DNA of 8,005 nt from Ruminococcaceae bacterium UBA1865 (GCA_002338255.1 DDHX01000032.1:128591-136595), one strand, 5' to 3'; positions 1-5,624 are shown, numbered from the stretch's first letter. Program-made: numbers and translations. The notes: generated from the sequence alone by a model not told the origin.

Positions 1-674
1 TTTATCTTAACCCCGACGCACTGATTAATGGAGAAAGAATCAAATTCGAAGAGCGCAACATAACGGAATCCATCGACACCGCATGGTATTCAGGAAAAGA
101 TACCTATCAACCATTTGAAACCGTTTCGGAACCGGATATGCAAAAGCAACGGGCCTATTCATGGATAAAAGCTCCGCGCTACCTTGGTTTCTCATGCGAG
201 GTGAGCCCGCTTGCCCGTCAAATTCTGTCGGGCTGCTACCCAAATCATGTGTCTGCCATGGACCGGACAATGGCTCGCGTTTATGAAACGAGCAAAATCG
301 CCTCAATACTTTCCACCCTGCTTGAGCAGGTGAAGCCGGGCATTCAAATGCAGAACCGGTATGAACTTCCGCAGCAGTCGAAGGGCGTGGGGTTAATTGA
401 CACCACCCGTGGAGCTCTTGGCCACTGGATTAAAATAAAGGATCAGAAAATAGCATTTTATCAGATTATCACGCCATCAGTCTGGAATTTTTCTACGCGA
501 AGCGGACGGTCGCTCGGGCCGTCGGAGCTGTCTCTTATCGGTACATCCATAAAGGACAGCAAAAATCCCGTTGAAATTGGTCGCATTCTCCGCTCGTTCG
601 ACCCATGCGTATCCTGCGCCACACATGTGCTATGTACTGGCCAAGAGTCAAAAACCTATCAGGTTGTGTCATGA
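1..674 (+). CDS. [NiFe]-hydrogenase large subunit, C-terminal part (5' end outside window)
   Basis: The frame is open from the first full codon at base 3 and gives 223 residues before TGA. This is the catalytic subunit that carries the NiFe(CN)2CO centre for H2 oxidation or evolution. Visible family motifs are KAPRY and SPLAR (usually GPLAR), RGALGHW, YQIITPSVWN and the terminal FDPCVSCATH (about bases 597-626), whose two cysteines ligate nickel. After that histidine come 15 residues (VLCTGQESKTYQVVS), the expected tail removed by the maturation protease, which is the next gene and overlaps by ATGA. Motif spelling fits group 1 membrane-bound uptake enzymes, which are exported with a Tat-bearing small subunit; that part and the N-terminal CxxC pair lie outside the window, so localisation is inferred. 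One oddity: the stretch before RGALGH reads IDTT where many homologues have EAP. The internal ATG at 138 is not the start. Confidence 0.93.
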   Translation, partial: YLNPDALINGERIKFEERNITESIDTAWYSGKDTYQPFETVSEPDMQKQRAYSWIKAPRYLGFSCEVSPLARQILSGCYPNHVSAMDRTMARVYETSKIASILSTLLEQVKPGIQMQNRYELPQQSKGVGLIDTTRGALGHWIKIKDQKIAFYQIITPSVWNFSTRSGRSLGPSELSLIGTSIKDSKNPVEIGRILRSFDPCVSCATHVLCTGQESKTYQVVS

Positions 675-1126
675 GCATATTGACTGTTGTCGGGATCGGA
701 AACCACCTTTATTGCGACGATGGAATCGGCTGTGACGTAGTTCAGCGGATTTCTGATAAAAATATGGACAGACGGGTGGAGTATCTGGTTGGTGAAACGG
801 ATATTGATTACTGCGTTTCTAATATTTACACACCGCATGTCATTATTGTTGATGCCGTAAAGGCGGACCGTGAACCGAGCAGCGTGAGTTTATACCAACC
901 GGAAGAATTTCTTACCGGTTTAAGGCATGGTGTATCTATGCATAATCTGCATCTGTTATCGTTTTTAGAAATCATAGAAGAAACAGATATTAAAATTATT
1001 GGAATAGAACCGTTTGAATTATCTTTACATTCAGGATTCAGCAGCAAAATGAATCTTTCTTTAAAGAGAATTATCAATGATGTAAGTGACATAATTAGAG
1101 ATATTAGTGAAAAGATCATGGTATAA
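671..1126 (+). CDS. Hydrogenase maturation protease (HyaD/HybD family)
   Basis: This 151-residue protein matches the usual family length. It is the cytoplasmic endopeptidase that cleaves the large-subunit tail after the DPCxxCxxH histidine once nickel is inserted. The N-terminal VVGIGNHLYCDDGIG is the family signature. By alignment to E. coli HybD, the nickel-sensing residues are D17 (glutamate in HybD), D61 in IIVDAVK and H91 in SMHNLHL. GIEPFELSLHSGFS (residues 111-124) matches the conserved C-terminal GI-P motif. I chose the ATG at 671 because it overlaps the upstream stop (ATGA), indicating translational coupling, and puts the GIGN motif at the standard distance from the N terminus. The same frame is open back to an ATG at 605, but that lies inside the hydrogenase cysteine motif. 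The 3' half is noticeably more AT-rich than the hydrogenase gene. Confidence 0.93.
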   Translation: MSILTVVGIGNHLYCDDGIGCDVVQRISDKNMDRRVEYLVGETDIDYCVSNIYTPHVIIVDAVKADREPSSVSLYQPEEFLTGLRHGVSMHNLHLLSFLEIIEETDIKIIGIEPFELSLHSGFSSKMNLSLKRIINDVSDIIRDISEKIMV

Positions 1127-1170
1127 CAAAGGTCAGATCAAGGATATTACATATAAATAAGCTTTAGCGA

Positions 1171-1199
1171 AAAGGCGTTCAGAATAGAGCGCTTTTTTT
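1171..1199 (+). terminator. Rho-independent terminator of the hydrogenase operon
   Basis: A 10-bp stem with two G-U pairs (1171-1180 with 1187-1196) and loop AGAATA runs into seven T's (1193-1199). It lies 45 bases after the protease stop, so the hydrogenase transcript ends here and the next gene starts a new unit. Confidence 0.85.
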
Positions 1200-1261
1200 A
1201 TTGCCTAAAACAAACGGAAAGAAGTGTTCGCAATGGAAGTTTTGCAGGAGGTGATTGTAAA

Positions 1262-2395
1262 ATGGTAACGAATGTGATTGCCATAGCCAATCAAAAGGGT
1301 GGTGCCGGAAAAACGACGACTGCCGTCAATCTCGGCATTGGTCTGGCACGCAGTGGGAAAAGGGTATTGCTCTGTGCGCCAAACGGCATTATAAACCTGC
1401 GCACCGGGGAATTGCTATCGCACGACAAAGAAAAGCTTATTACAAAAATCACAAATACAGAATATACGGATAAAATTGACCATCCATTATGGGATAAATT
1501 CTTAGATGATATTTTTAACGGCGATAAAGAACTAATTAGATATATACAAAAAGCTATAGGATATTCGCTTACCGGGTCCGTTAAAGAGCAGTGTATGTTC
1601 TTTTGCTATGGCGAAGGGAACAACGGAAAATCAACTTTTCTTGATGTTATCAGCAATATGCTTGGCGATTATGTTTCAAACATTCAGGCTAAAAGCCTTA
1701 TTGTCAAAAGTAATTCTGGCAGTTCATCGTCAGAGGACATTGCTCGCCTAAAGGGTGCCCGTTTCGTTACGTCCAGCGAATCAAACGAAGGTGCCCGTTT
1801 GGATGAGAGCCTTATCAAACAGCTTACCGGTGGCGATAAAGTCACCGCCTCGCGCAAGTACGAACATGAATTCGAGTTTTATCCTGAGTTCAAAATATGG
1901 ATGTCCACAAATCATAAGCCGATCATTCGCGGTACCGATACTGGAATCTGGCGGCGTGTTAGGCTAATTCCATTCACGGTCAACATTCCACCTGATAAAA
2001 TTGACAAAAATCTGAAATACAAACTTGAACAGGAACTTCCTGGTATTATGAAATGGGCTGTTGATGGTTGTTTGATGTGGCAAAGAGAGGGATTGAAACA
2101 GCCCGTGGCAGTAGCAGCAGCGACCGCCGAATATCGTTCTGAAATGGATACGATAGATACTTTCATAAACGATTGTTGCATAATCGGAAATGATTACACC
2201 GAAAAAGCGCAAAGCCTGTTTGAATCTTATCTCGAATGGGCACGAAAACACAATGAATATGAAAAAAGCTCTACAATGTTTGGAAGGGAGATAGCAAAAA
2301 AGTTTGAAAAAAAGCATACGATGCAAGGAACGATGTATTCAGGAATAACCCTTCGAGAAAATTGCAAGCCTTGGGATGGCGTCAGAATTGGATAA
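1262..2395 (+). CDS. Chimeric ParA N-terminus fused to D5/P4-family SF3 replication helicase
   Basis: This 377-residue ORF has an excellent ribosome site (AGGAGGTGA, about 1247-1255). Residues 1-37 are the start of a ParA/Soj ATPase: IAIANQKGGAGKTTTAVNLG is the deviant Walker A with signature K12 and P-loop K17, followed by the strand GKRVLL. Where ParA would continue VDAD, the sequence changes at C38 to APNGIINLRTGELL, the start of the conserved part of D5_N helicases. The rest is an SF3 helicase: Walker A GEGNNGKST (117-125), Walker B region ARFVTSSESNEG (166-177), sensor KIWMSTNHKP (211-220), arginine fingers R231/R232, and a C-terminal winged-helix-like segment. Intact relatives have a further N-terminal region, often a primase, which is missing here. 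ParA activity is not expected because its Walker B and switch regions are absent; helicase activity is possible. The candidate origin begins two bases after the stop. The exact break is near base 1373. Confidence 0.88.
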   Translation: MVTNVIAIANQKGGAGKTTTAVNLGIGLARSGKRVLLCAPNGIINLRTGELLSHDKEKLITKITNTEYTDKIDHPLWDKFLDDIFNGDKELIRYIQKAIGYSLTGSVKEQCMFFCYGEGNNGKSTFLDVISNMLGDYVSNIQAKSLIVKSNSGSSSSEDIARLKGARFVTSSESNEGARLDESLIKQLTGGDKVTASRKYEHEFEFYPEFKIWMSTNHKPIIRGTDTGIWRRVRLIPFTVNIPPDKIDKNLKYKLEQELPGIMKWAVDGCLMWQREGLKQPVAVAAATAEYRSEMDTIDTFINDCCIIGNDYTEKAQSLFESYLEWARKHNEYEKSSTMFGREIAKKFEKKHTMQGTMYSGITLRENCKPWDGVRIG

Positions 2396-2397
2396 AT

Positions 2398-2420
2398 ATG
2401 ACGGGTTTAATGACGGGTTT
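2398..2420 (+). repeat. Left iteron pair, ATGACGGGTTT x2
   Basis: Two perfect 11-bp direct repeats start 12 bases apart, immediately after the helicase stop codon. They are the inverted counterparts of the cluster at 2630-2663. Confidence 0.85.
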
Positions 2421-2629
2421 TAGATGCACTATGAATGTCAAAAAATTCAGCATTCATGAGGATTTTAAACGATTTTACATTAATTATAATGATGGGTTCC
2501 TCCAAATTCCCCTACCTTTATATATATATTCTTTCTTCTTCTTCTATATAGGGGTATAGAGAAAATAAAGTAGTCAAACGTAAAAAAGCATACTGTAAGC
2601 CGCTTGAATGCTGAAAAAATTAATGATTT

Positions 2630-2663
2630 AAACCCGTCATAAACCCATCATCAAACCCGTCAT
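2630..2663 (-). repeat. Right iteron triplet, AAACCCGTCAT x3
   Basis: Three tandem 11-bp units start at 2630, 2641 and 2653. The middle one carries one change (CATCAT instead of CGTCAT). They are reverse complements of the left pair. Confidence 0.85.
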
Positions 2664-2695
2664 GGTAAAAAAATATATAAATTAGAGGGAAAATC

Positions 2696-2746
2696 ATGTT
2701 TATAAAAAATTATGATTACATTTTAACTCAGGAGGTAACACTATGA
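2696..2746 (+). CDS. 16-residue leader ORF
   Basis: ATG at 2696 follows AGAGGG by six bases and encodes MFIKNYDYILTQEVTL. Its stop overlaps the next start as ATGA, and its last codons contain the AGGAGG of the next gene. It may be a leader whose translation opens the downstream ribosome site. It is too short to judge by composition, so it remains tentative. Confidence 0.3.
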   Translation: MFIKNYDYILTQEVTL

Positions 2747-2871
2747 ATGATATTGACACCGACCGCGACCAACGCATGCAAGCAACACCTGCTTACAAAA
2801 AAGCTTTAAAAAAGAAGGATAACAACGACAGCGCCGTACATAAGGCACAGCAGAGAACTTTCAATCTATGA
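2743..2871 (+). CDS. 42-residue charged hypothetical protein
   Basis: ATG at 2743 lies seven bases after a perfect AGGAGG (2730-2735), the strongest ribosome site in this part of the window. The product is polar and lysine-rich (YKKALKKKDNND at residues 18-29), with no hydrophobic segment and no recognisable domain. It sits between the candidate origin and the terminase-like gene, as small accessory proteins of phages and satellites often do. The stop overlaps the next ATG (ATGA at 2868-2871). I do not recognise a family. Confidence 0.65.
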   Translation: MNDIDTDRDQRMQATPAYKKALKKKDNNDSAVHKAQQRTFNL

Positions 2872-2927
2872 AAGGATTTTTTATTGAAGTCGGAAGCAGA
2901 AATAAAAAGCGCGGATTTCAAACCTAA
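2868..2927 (+). CDS. 19-residue mini-ORF in frame with the terminase-like gene
   Basis: ATG at 2868 overlaps the previous stop. Nineteen basic codons end at TAA 2925-2927, and the ATG of the next gene follows at once in the same reading frame. It may be a coupling peptide, or the true 5' end of the downstream gene cut off by one nonsense codon. No independent ribosome site is clear. Confidence 0.3.
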   Translation: MKGFFIEVGSRNKKRGFQT

Positions 2928-3323
2928 ATGTTTGAAGATACGGCTGAATTAACGAAAGAATGCGGAGAGTTTCTTACTTATTGCATGGAAAACGAAATAG
3001 TTCCAACATGGGGTTTACTGGCTGTTTGGCTGGATTGTAACGTCAGCACGCTTAACGCAATACTTTCGTTGAGCGACGAACGAGCCGCCATTTTACAAAA
3101 AGCCAAAGGCGCAATTTACACTATTTTAGAGCAATTGACCACTTCCGGCGAGGGCGCACCGGGCGGCAGAATATTCCTGATGAAGGCACTTTGGGGGCTT
3201 TCGGACCAGCAGCCAATTGATGTAAATGTGAATTTCAACGGTCAGTCACAAGCAGTTTTGCCCGATGATGCAGAAAATATCATCAATTTGACTCCTGGCG
3301 AGTGGAAAACTCCCGATGAGTGA
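2928..3323 (+). CDS. Phage terminase small subunit-like protein
   Basis: The product has 131 residues. In terminases the small subunit recognises packaging-site DNA and positions the large ATPase/nuclease subunit. The evidence here is a family-like layout, not one decisive motif. There is an N-terminal acidic helix ending in FLTYCMENEIVPTWG, then a helix-turn-helix-like segment (LLAVWLDCNVSTLNAIL, about residues 30-46), a long helix DERAAILQKAKGAIYTILEQL, and the IFLMKALWGLSDQQPIDVNV segment that resembles the IF-LK--FG--DKQ-I motif of Clostridial small terminases. The C-terminal tail is acidic. No ribosome site precedes the ATG, which directly follows an in-frame TAA, so expression would depend on coupling to the upstream mini-ORFs. 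It could alternatively be another phage DNA-binding protein. Confidence 0.55.
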   Translation: MFEDTAELTKECGEFLTYCMENEIVPTWGLLAVWLDCNVSTLNAILSLSDERAAILQKAKGAIYTILEQLTTSGEGAPGGRIFLMKALWGLSDQQPIDVNVNFNGQSQAVLPDDAENIINLTPGEWKTPDE

Positions 3324-3324
3324 A

Positions 3325-3366
3325 TAAAAATGCCCCGATTAACCGGATTAGCGGCTGATCGGGGCA
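3325..3366 (-). terminator. Strong hairpin with T-run on the minus strand
   Basis: TGCCCCGAT (3331-3339) pairs with ATCGGGGCA (3358-3366), and the stem extends inward to CCG/CGG around a GATTAG loop. Read on the minus strand the stem is followed by ATTTTTATTC, a proper terminator tail. Read on the plus strand it is followed by CTGTACTG with no T-run. It therefore terminates leftward transcription best, although it also lies just after the plus-strand terminase-like gene. Confidence 0.7.
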
Positions 3367-3534
3367 CTGTACTGTGTGGTTCTCTCTCAACTCGTCCATG
3401 ATAGTCACGCTTTCACCGCTGTCACCGCATGGCAAGATATTCCTACAAAAAGGTGGAACTACACGAACGTGAATATAGACCGCAAACATCGGCGTTATAA
3501 GAGTCAAATGATAATATTTTAACAAGCATAGGCA
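3367..3534. other. Gap with no convincing gene
   Basis: This stretch lies between two minus-strand terminators. An 80-codon minus-strand frame (3525-3283) crosses the 3325-3366 hairpin but has no ribosome site and no protein-like pattern, so I do not call it. If transcribed leftward it would form an RNA of up to about 200 bases ending in the strong hairpin. Confidence 0.4.
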
Positions 3535-3562
3535 AAAGAAAAGCCCGGAATTTTATCCGGGC
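3535..3562 (-). terminator. Terminator of the minus-strand three-gene cluster
   Basis: GCCCGGA (3543-3549) and TCCGGGC (3556-3562) form a 7-bp perfect stem. On the minus strand it is followed by TTTTCTTTT. It begins four bases past the stop codon of the 83-residue gene at 3566. Confidence 0.88.
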
Positions 3563-3565
3563 CGT

Positions 3566-3817
3566 TTAATTTAATCGTCCAACCAATTCCCATATTTCCT
3601 GTTGCTCTCTGTCTACTTCCTTTTTCTTTTTCTTATATTCTGCTTGCGGTATGTTTGCTAATTCAAGCGCCTTTTTGCCAATTTCCAGTCTTTCGTTTTC
3701 TTCCCTTGCAAGTTGTAGCGCCTGCAACCTAATTTTATCAGCTTTCACAGATTCCACCGCCTTTTCAGCCTTTATAAAATTATAAAACCTGGCGCGCTTT
3801 AAGTCAAGAAATTTCAT
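3566..3817 (-). CDS. 83-residue charged coiled-coil hypothetical protein
   Basis: The product is rich in K, E, R, Q and L with heptad-like spacing through residues 15-75 (for example LQALQLAREENERLEIGKKALELA) and a lysine block KKKKK near residue 65. It is probably a long helix or coiled coil. There is no signal peptide or membrane segment and I recognise no family. It starts eight bases downstream of the small membrane-peptide gene on the same strand, with only a weak AGG in front of the ATG. It is the last gene of the cluster because a clean terminator follows its stop. Small helical proteins like this are common in phage accessory regions. Confidence 0.65.
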   Translation of the reverse strand: MKFLDLKRARFYNFIKAEKAVESVKADKIRLQALQLAREENERLEIGKKALELANIPQAEYKKKKKEVDREQQEIWELVGRLN

Positions 3818-3824
3818 TGCTTGC

Positions 3825-3914
3825 CTAATTTTTATACCCTCTGCGCTTCAGGAGATTGCCCAAAATCATGAAGGGTAATGCTATGATCGCCAGTAAACAA
3901 CATCCACCGTTCAT
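3825..3914 (-). CDS. 29-residue small membrane peptide
   Basis: This is shorter than usual annotation cut-offs. The start ATG overlaps the stop of the 60-residue gene (TAATG), and AAGGGGATAA provides a ribosome site seven to ten bases upstream. The product is MNGGCCLLAIIALPFMILG followed by a basic tail NLLKRRGYKN, that is, one transmembrane helix (about residues 5-22) with a positively charged C-terminus. Such peptides occur as holin-like, toxin-like or regulatory membrane peptides, but nothing here decides among those. Confidence 0.55.
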   Translation of the reverse strand: MNGGCCLLAIIALPFMILGNLLKRRGYKN

Positions 3915-4096
3915 TATTTTATCCCCTTATCATATGCGCGCTCTAAAAATTTCAGACGCTCTATAAATCCATCATAGCAGTAATACATGGCATCTGCACG
4001 CTCTGCGGTGTTGCTGTGGCCATATTTGATAAAATCATCAAAGAGTTGGAGTGCTTCGTCGGTTAGCTCAATTGTTACTTTTATAGATCGTTGCAA
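3914..4096 (-). CDS. 60-residue hypothetical protein with a TTG start
   Basis: No ATG or GTG is available. The only start in the open frame is TTG at 4096, because an in-frame TAA lies seven codons upstream. The first residues RSIKVTIELTDEALQLFDDFI resemble a beta-strand plus helix, as in ribbon-helix-helix-like or small phage proteins, followed by an acidic-aromatic helix. No ribosome site is visible. A TATAAT (minus strand, 4119-4114) would start transcription about ten bases before the codon. The TTG lies inside one of the CTATTG repeats of the recombinase control region, so the original N-terminus may have been lost by rearrangement there. It is coupled to the 29-residue gene by TAATG. 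Family unknown. Confidence 0.55.
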   Translation of the reverse strand: MQRSIKVTIELTDEALQLFDDFIKYGHSNTAERADAMYYCYDGFIERLKFLERAYDKGIK

Positions 4097-4151
4097 TAGA
4101 ATATAAATACATAATTATAAAACAATTTAGTTTCGTATACATACACAATTG

Positions 4152-4188
4152 ACTCTATTGAAATTTGCACATATTTATTCAATAGAGT
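4152..4188. repeat. Perfect 11-bp inverted repeat, candidate recombinase dimer site
   Basis: ACTCTATTGAA (4152-4162) and TTCAATAGAGT (4178-4188) are exact complements separated by 15 bases. The 37-bp span is slightly larger than typical resolvase dimer sites (about 25-34 bp with 12-bp half-sites), and each arm contains the CTATTG motif. Confidence 0.7.
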
Positions 4189-4411
4189 ATAGCCTATTGA
4201 AATGATTAATTTTATTACTATTTCGCATTATGAGCACCGCCAAAACCGTCGTATACCCACCTGACCCCTATTGAGGAACACGTGACCCGCCCGCTTGGTC
4301 AGCCGTGTCAGTTGTCATAAAAATAAAAAGGGCTTTTCTTATTTGCAAACCCCCAAAATAATAAAATTATAAAAAGGCGTATAATCATTTCAAAATCAAC
4401 AAACAATGCTA

Positions 4412-4440
4412 TTGAAATTTCAAAATTACGGTGGTATTCT
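4412..4440 (+). promoter_or_regulatory. Promoter of the serine recombinase gene
   Basis: TTGAAA (4412-4417), a 17-base spacer and TATTCT (4435-4440) form a plausible sigma-A promoter about 30 bases before the ATG. The -35 box lies in the 12-bp palindrome TTGAAATTTCAA (4412-4423), and both boxes overlap CTATTG motifs. This suggests autorepression by the recombinase. Confidence 0.65.
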
Positions 4441-4469
4441 ATTGAGATAAACGAAACGGAGGAATTGAT

Positions 4470-5054
4470 ATGAAAGTTGGATATATTAGAGTTTCCACGG
4501 AAGAGCAGAACACGGCGCGTCAGGAAGTTATCATGAATGAACTTGGCATTGAAAAGCTATTTGTAGATAAAATAAGTGGTAAAAATACGGACCGTCCCCA
4601 GCTACAAGATATGATGAACTTCGTTCGTGAGGGCGACACAGTAATTGTGGAATCAATCAGCCGCTTCGCCAGAAATACAAAAGATTTGCTGGAATTGACT
4701 GAGCAGCTAAAAGATAAGGGCGTTGCCTTCGTCAGCAAAAAAGAAACCATTGACACCAATACGGCAGCTGGGCAGTTTATGCTTACCGTGTTTGGAGCAA
4801 TGGCACAGATGGAACGCGAGTATATTCTCGATCGGCAGCGCGGCGGGATTGCTTGCGCGAAGGCCGAGGGTAAATATAAGGGACGCAAGCCAATTGGTGT
4901 GGATGAAAAGACGTTTTCCGAAGAATATAAAAAATTAAAAAATGGTGATACGGTTCCTAAACTGGTGATGAAGAAGTTGAACTTAAAGCCGAATACGTTT
5001 TATCGCAGGATGCATGAGTATGAAGTGAAACATGGAATTGTGAAAGAAAAATAA
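4470..5054 (+). CDS. Resolvase/invertase-family serine recombinase
   Basis: At 194 residues this is the size of small Tn3-resolvase or DNA-invertase type recombinases, which cut both DNA strands through a serine-phosphate link and rejoin them. The N-terminal catalytic domain (about 1-140) shows YIRVST with R7 and nucleophile S9, the SGKNTDRPQL segment, ESISRFARN with R65 and R68, GQFMLTVFGAMAQMERE (101-117) leading into the long dimer helix, and GKYKGRKP at the hinge. Residues about 145-185 form a C-terminal helix-turn-helix (DTVPKLVMKKLNLKPNTFYRRM). GGAGG at 4458-4462 supports the start. Its direct upstream region carries the CTATTG cluster. Whether it resolves, inverts, or moves an element cannot be read from the protein alone. 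Confidence 0.93.
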   Translation: MKVGYIRVSTEEQNTARQEVIMNELGIEKLFVDKISGKNTDRPQLQDMMNFVREGDTVIVESISRFARNTKDLLELTEQLKDKGVAFVSKKETIDTNTAAGQFMLTVFGAMAQMEREYILDRQRGGIACAKAEGKYKGRKPIGVDEKTFSEEYKKLKNGDTVPKLVMKKLNLKPNTFYRRMHEYEVKHGIVKEK

Positions 5055-5092
5055 ATCTGATTCTGACAATAAAGAAATTGGAATATCGCTTT

Positions 5093-5111
5093 TATAATTT
5101 CCATATTATGG
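5093..5111 (+). promoter_or_regulatory. Possible -10 box and palindromic operator before the membrane-protein genes
   Basis: TATAAT (5093-5098) is followed by CCATA-T-TATGG (5101-5111), an 11-bp palindrome with one central base. No good -35 box sits 16-18 bases upstream, so an activator or a different start is possible. The gene begins at 5145. Confidence 0.35.
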
Positions 5112-5144
5112 TATTAAAATAATATCGTAAAAGAGTGGGGAATT

Positions 5145-5624
5145 ATGAATAGTGAATCTGATTTTTCGATTAACTCTAATATTGCTTCAAAGAAGGATCT
5201 TACAAAACGTGCGACAAATAGCATTGAATCAGCCTTTCATGACAAAAATCGTAGAATGTGGAGTTATGGAAAAAGTATTAAAATAAAATCGAAGCTTCGA
5301 AATAGAACCATTGAATCAGAAAATACATATTCTATGGTAGATGATCCTTGTGCTGCTCAACTTAATGATAAAGAGAGGTATCAAATAATAGTGCGTACAT
5401 CAATACCAACTTCATATGCCATTTTTGGAGGACTCTTTTTTACCCTCTCTTGCTTATTTGGTTTTTCATTCATGCTAAGTGTTTGGAAAAGCATATATCT
5501 GGTAAATCCATGGTATTCATTAATGCTTTGTTTAGGCTGCTTAGTCCTATTCTTGACTGATGTAAGGGCGTGCGCTGAATGGAGGAGAATCTTCAATGAA
5601 AAGGAAGGCCAAAACAAACAGTGA
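5145..5624 (+). CDS. Two-helix membrane protein with a long cytosolic N-terminus
   Basis: The product has 159 residues. Residues 1-88 are polar and basic (KNRRMWSYGKSIKIKSKLRNR at about 34-54), followed by two hydrophobic segments (about 89-113 and 119-139) and a short charged tail ending EWRRIFNEKEG. There is no signal peptide. A soluble region with a helical hairpin in the membrane recalls the general shape of small pore-forming effector domains such as SLATT, but I see no defining motif, so this is only a shape comparison. GTGGGG lies four bases before the ATG, a close spacing. The gene overlaps the next by 29 bases, implying coupled expression. Both genes are AT-rich compared with the terminase-like and hydrogenase genes. 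Confidence 0.7.
   Translation: MNSESDFSINSNIASKKDLTKRATNSIESAFHDKNRRMWSYGKSIKIKSKLRNRTIESENTYSMVDDPCAAQLNDKERYQIIVRTSIPTSYAIFGGLFFTLSCLFGFSFMLSVWKSIYLVNPWYSLMLCLGCLVLFLTDVRACAEWRRIFNEKEGQNKQ

Larger units (their letters stand above)
2398..2663. other. Candidate replication origin: symmetric iterons flanking an AT-rich core
   Basis: Two copies of ATGACGGGTTT (2398-2408, 2410-2420) and a variant ATGATGGGTTC (2489-2499) face three inverted copies, AAACCCGTCAT (2630-2640), AAACCCATCAT (2641-2651) and AAACCCGTCAT (2653-2663). Spacing within clusters is 11-12 bp, about one helical turn. Inside them lie CAGCATTCA (2448-2456) and its exact complement TGAATGCTG (2605-2613), then CCCCTA (2509-2514) and TAGGGG (2549-2554). 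The iteron and TGAATGCTG pairs share a dyad centre near 2530.5 and the third pair centres at 2531.5. The core (about 2517-2550) is TATATATA plus a pyrimidine tract, a good candidate unwinding element. In SaPI-type satellites the helicase gene is followed by an origin of this design, so binding by the upstream helicase is the natural inference. No convincing gene lies in the interval. Confidence 0.72.
4094..4444. repeat. Cluster of seven CTATTG motifs upstream of the serine recombinase
   Basis: CTATTG, mostly followed by A-A or A-G, occurs at 4155-4160, 4194-4199, 4268-4273, 4409-4414 and 4439-4444 on the plus strand and at 4094-4099 and 4180-4185 on the minus strand. The usual context is CTATTGAAAT. 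Apart from the short minus-strand gene start, the interval 4097-4469 holds no gene. It has AT-rich ends and a visibly GC-richer middle (about 4228-4312) that contains the inverted pair CTGACC (4261-4266)/GGTCAG (4297-4302). By position these are candidate operator or res sites for the recombinase. Confidence 0.7.

Noticed and set aside
1200..1261. Possible attachment site between the hydrogenase operon and the mobile region
   Set aside because: I found no matching direct repeat elsewhere in the window and no tRNA end, so the element boundary cannot be placed.
2362..2559. 65-codon plus-strand frame after the helicase
   Set aside because: It begins inside the helicase gene, and its repeated MTGLMTGF residues are simply the iterons translated; the rest is AT-rich core.
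3283..3525. 80-codon minus-strand frame
   Set aside because: It has no ribosome site, runs through a strong terminator hairpin and overlaps the terminase-like gene antisense; no protein pattern is visible.
4520..4888. 122-codon frame antisense to the recombinase
   Set aside because: It lies wholly opposite a gene with clear catalytic motifs; its serine/isoleucine-rich composition is a shadow.
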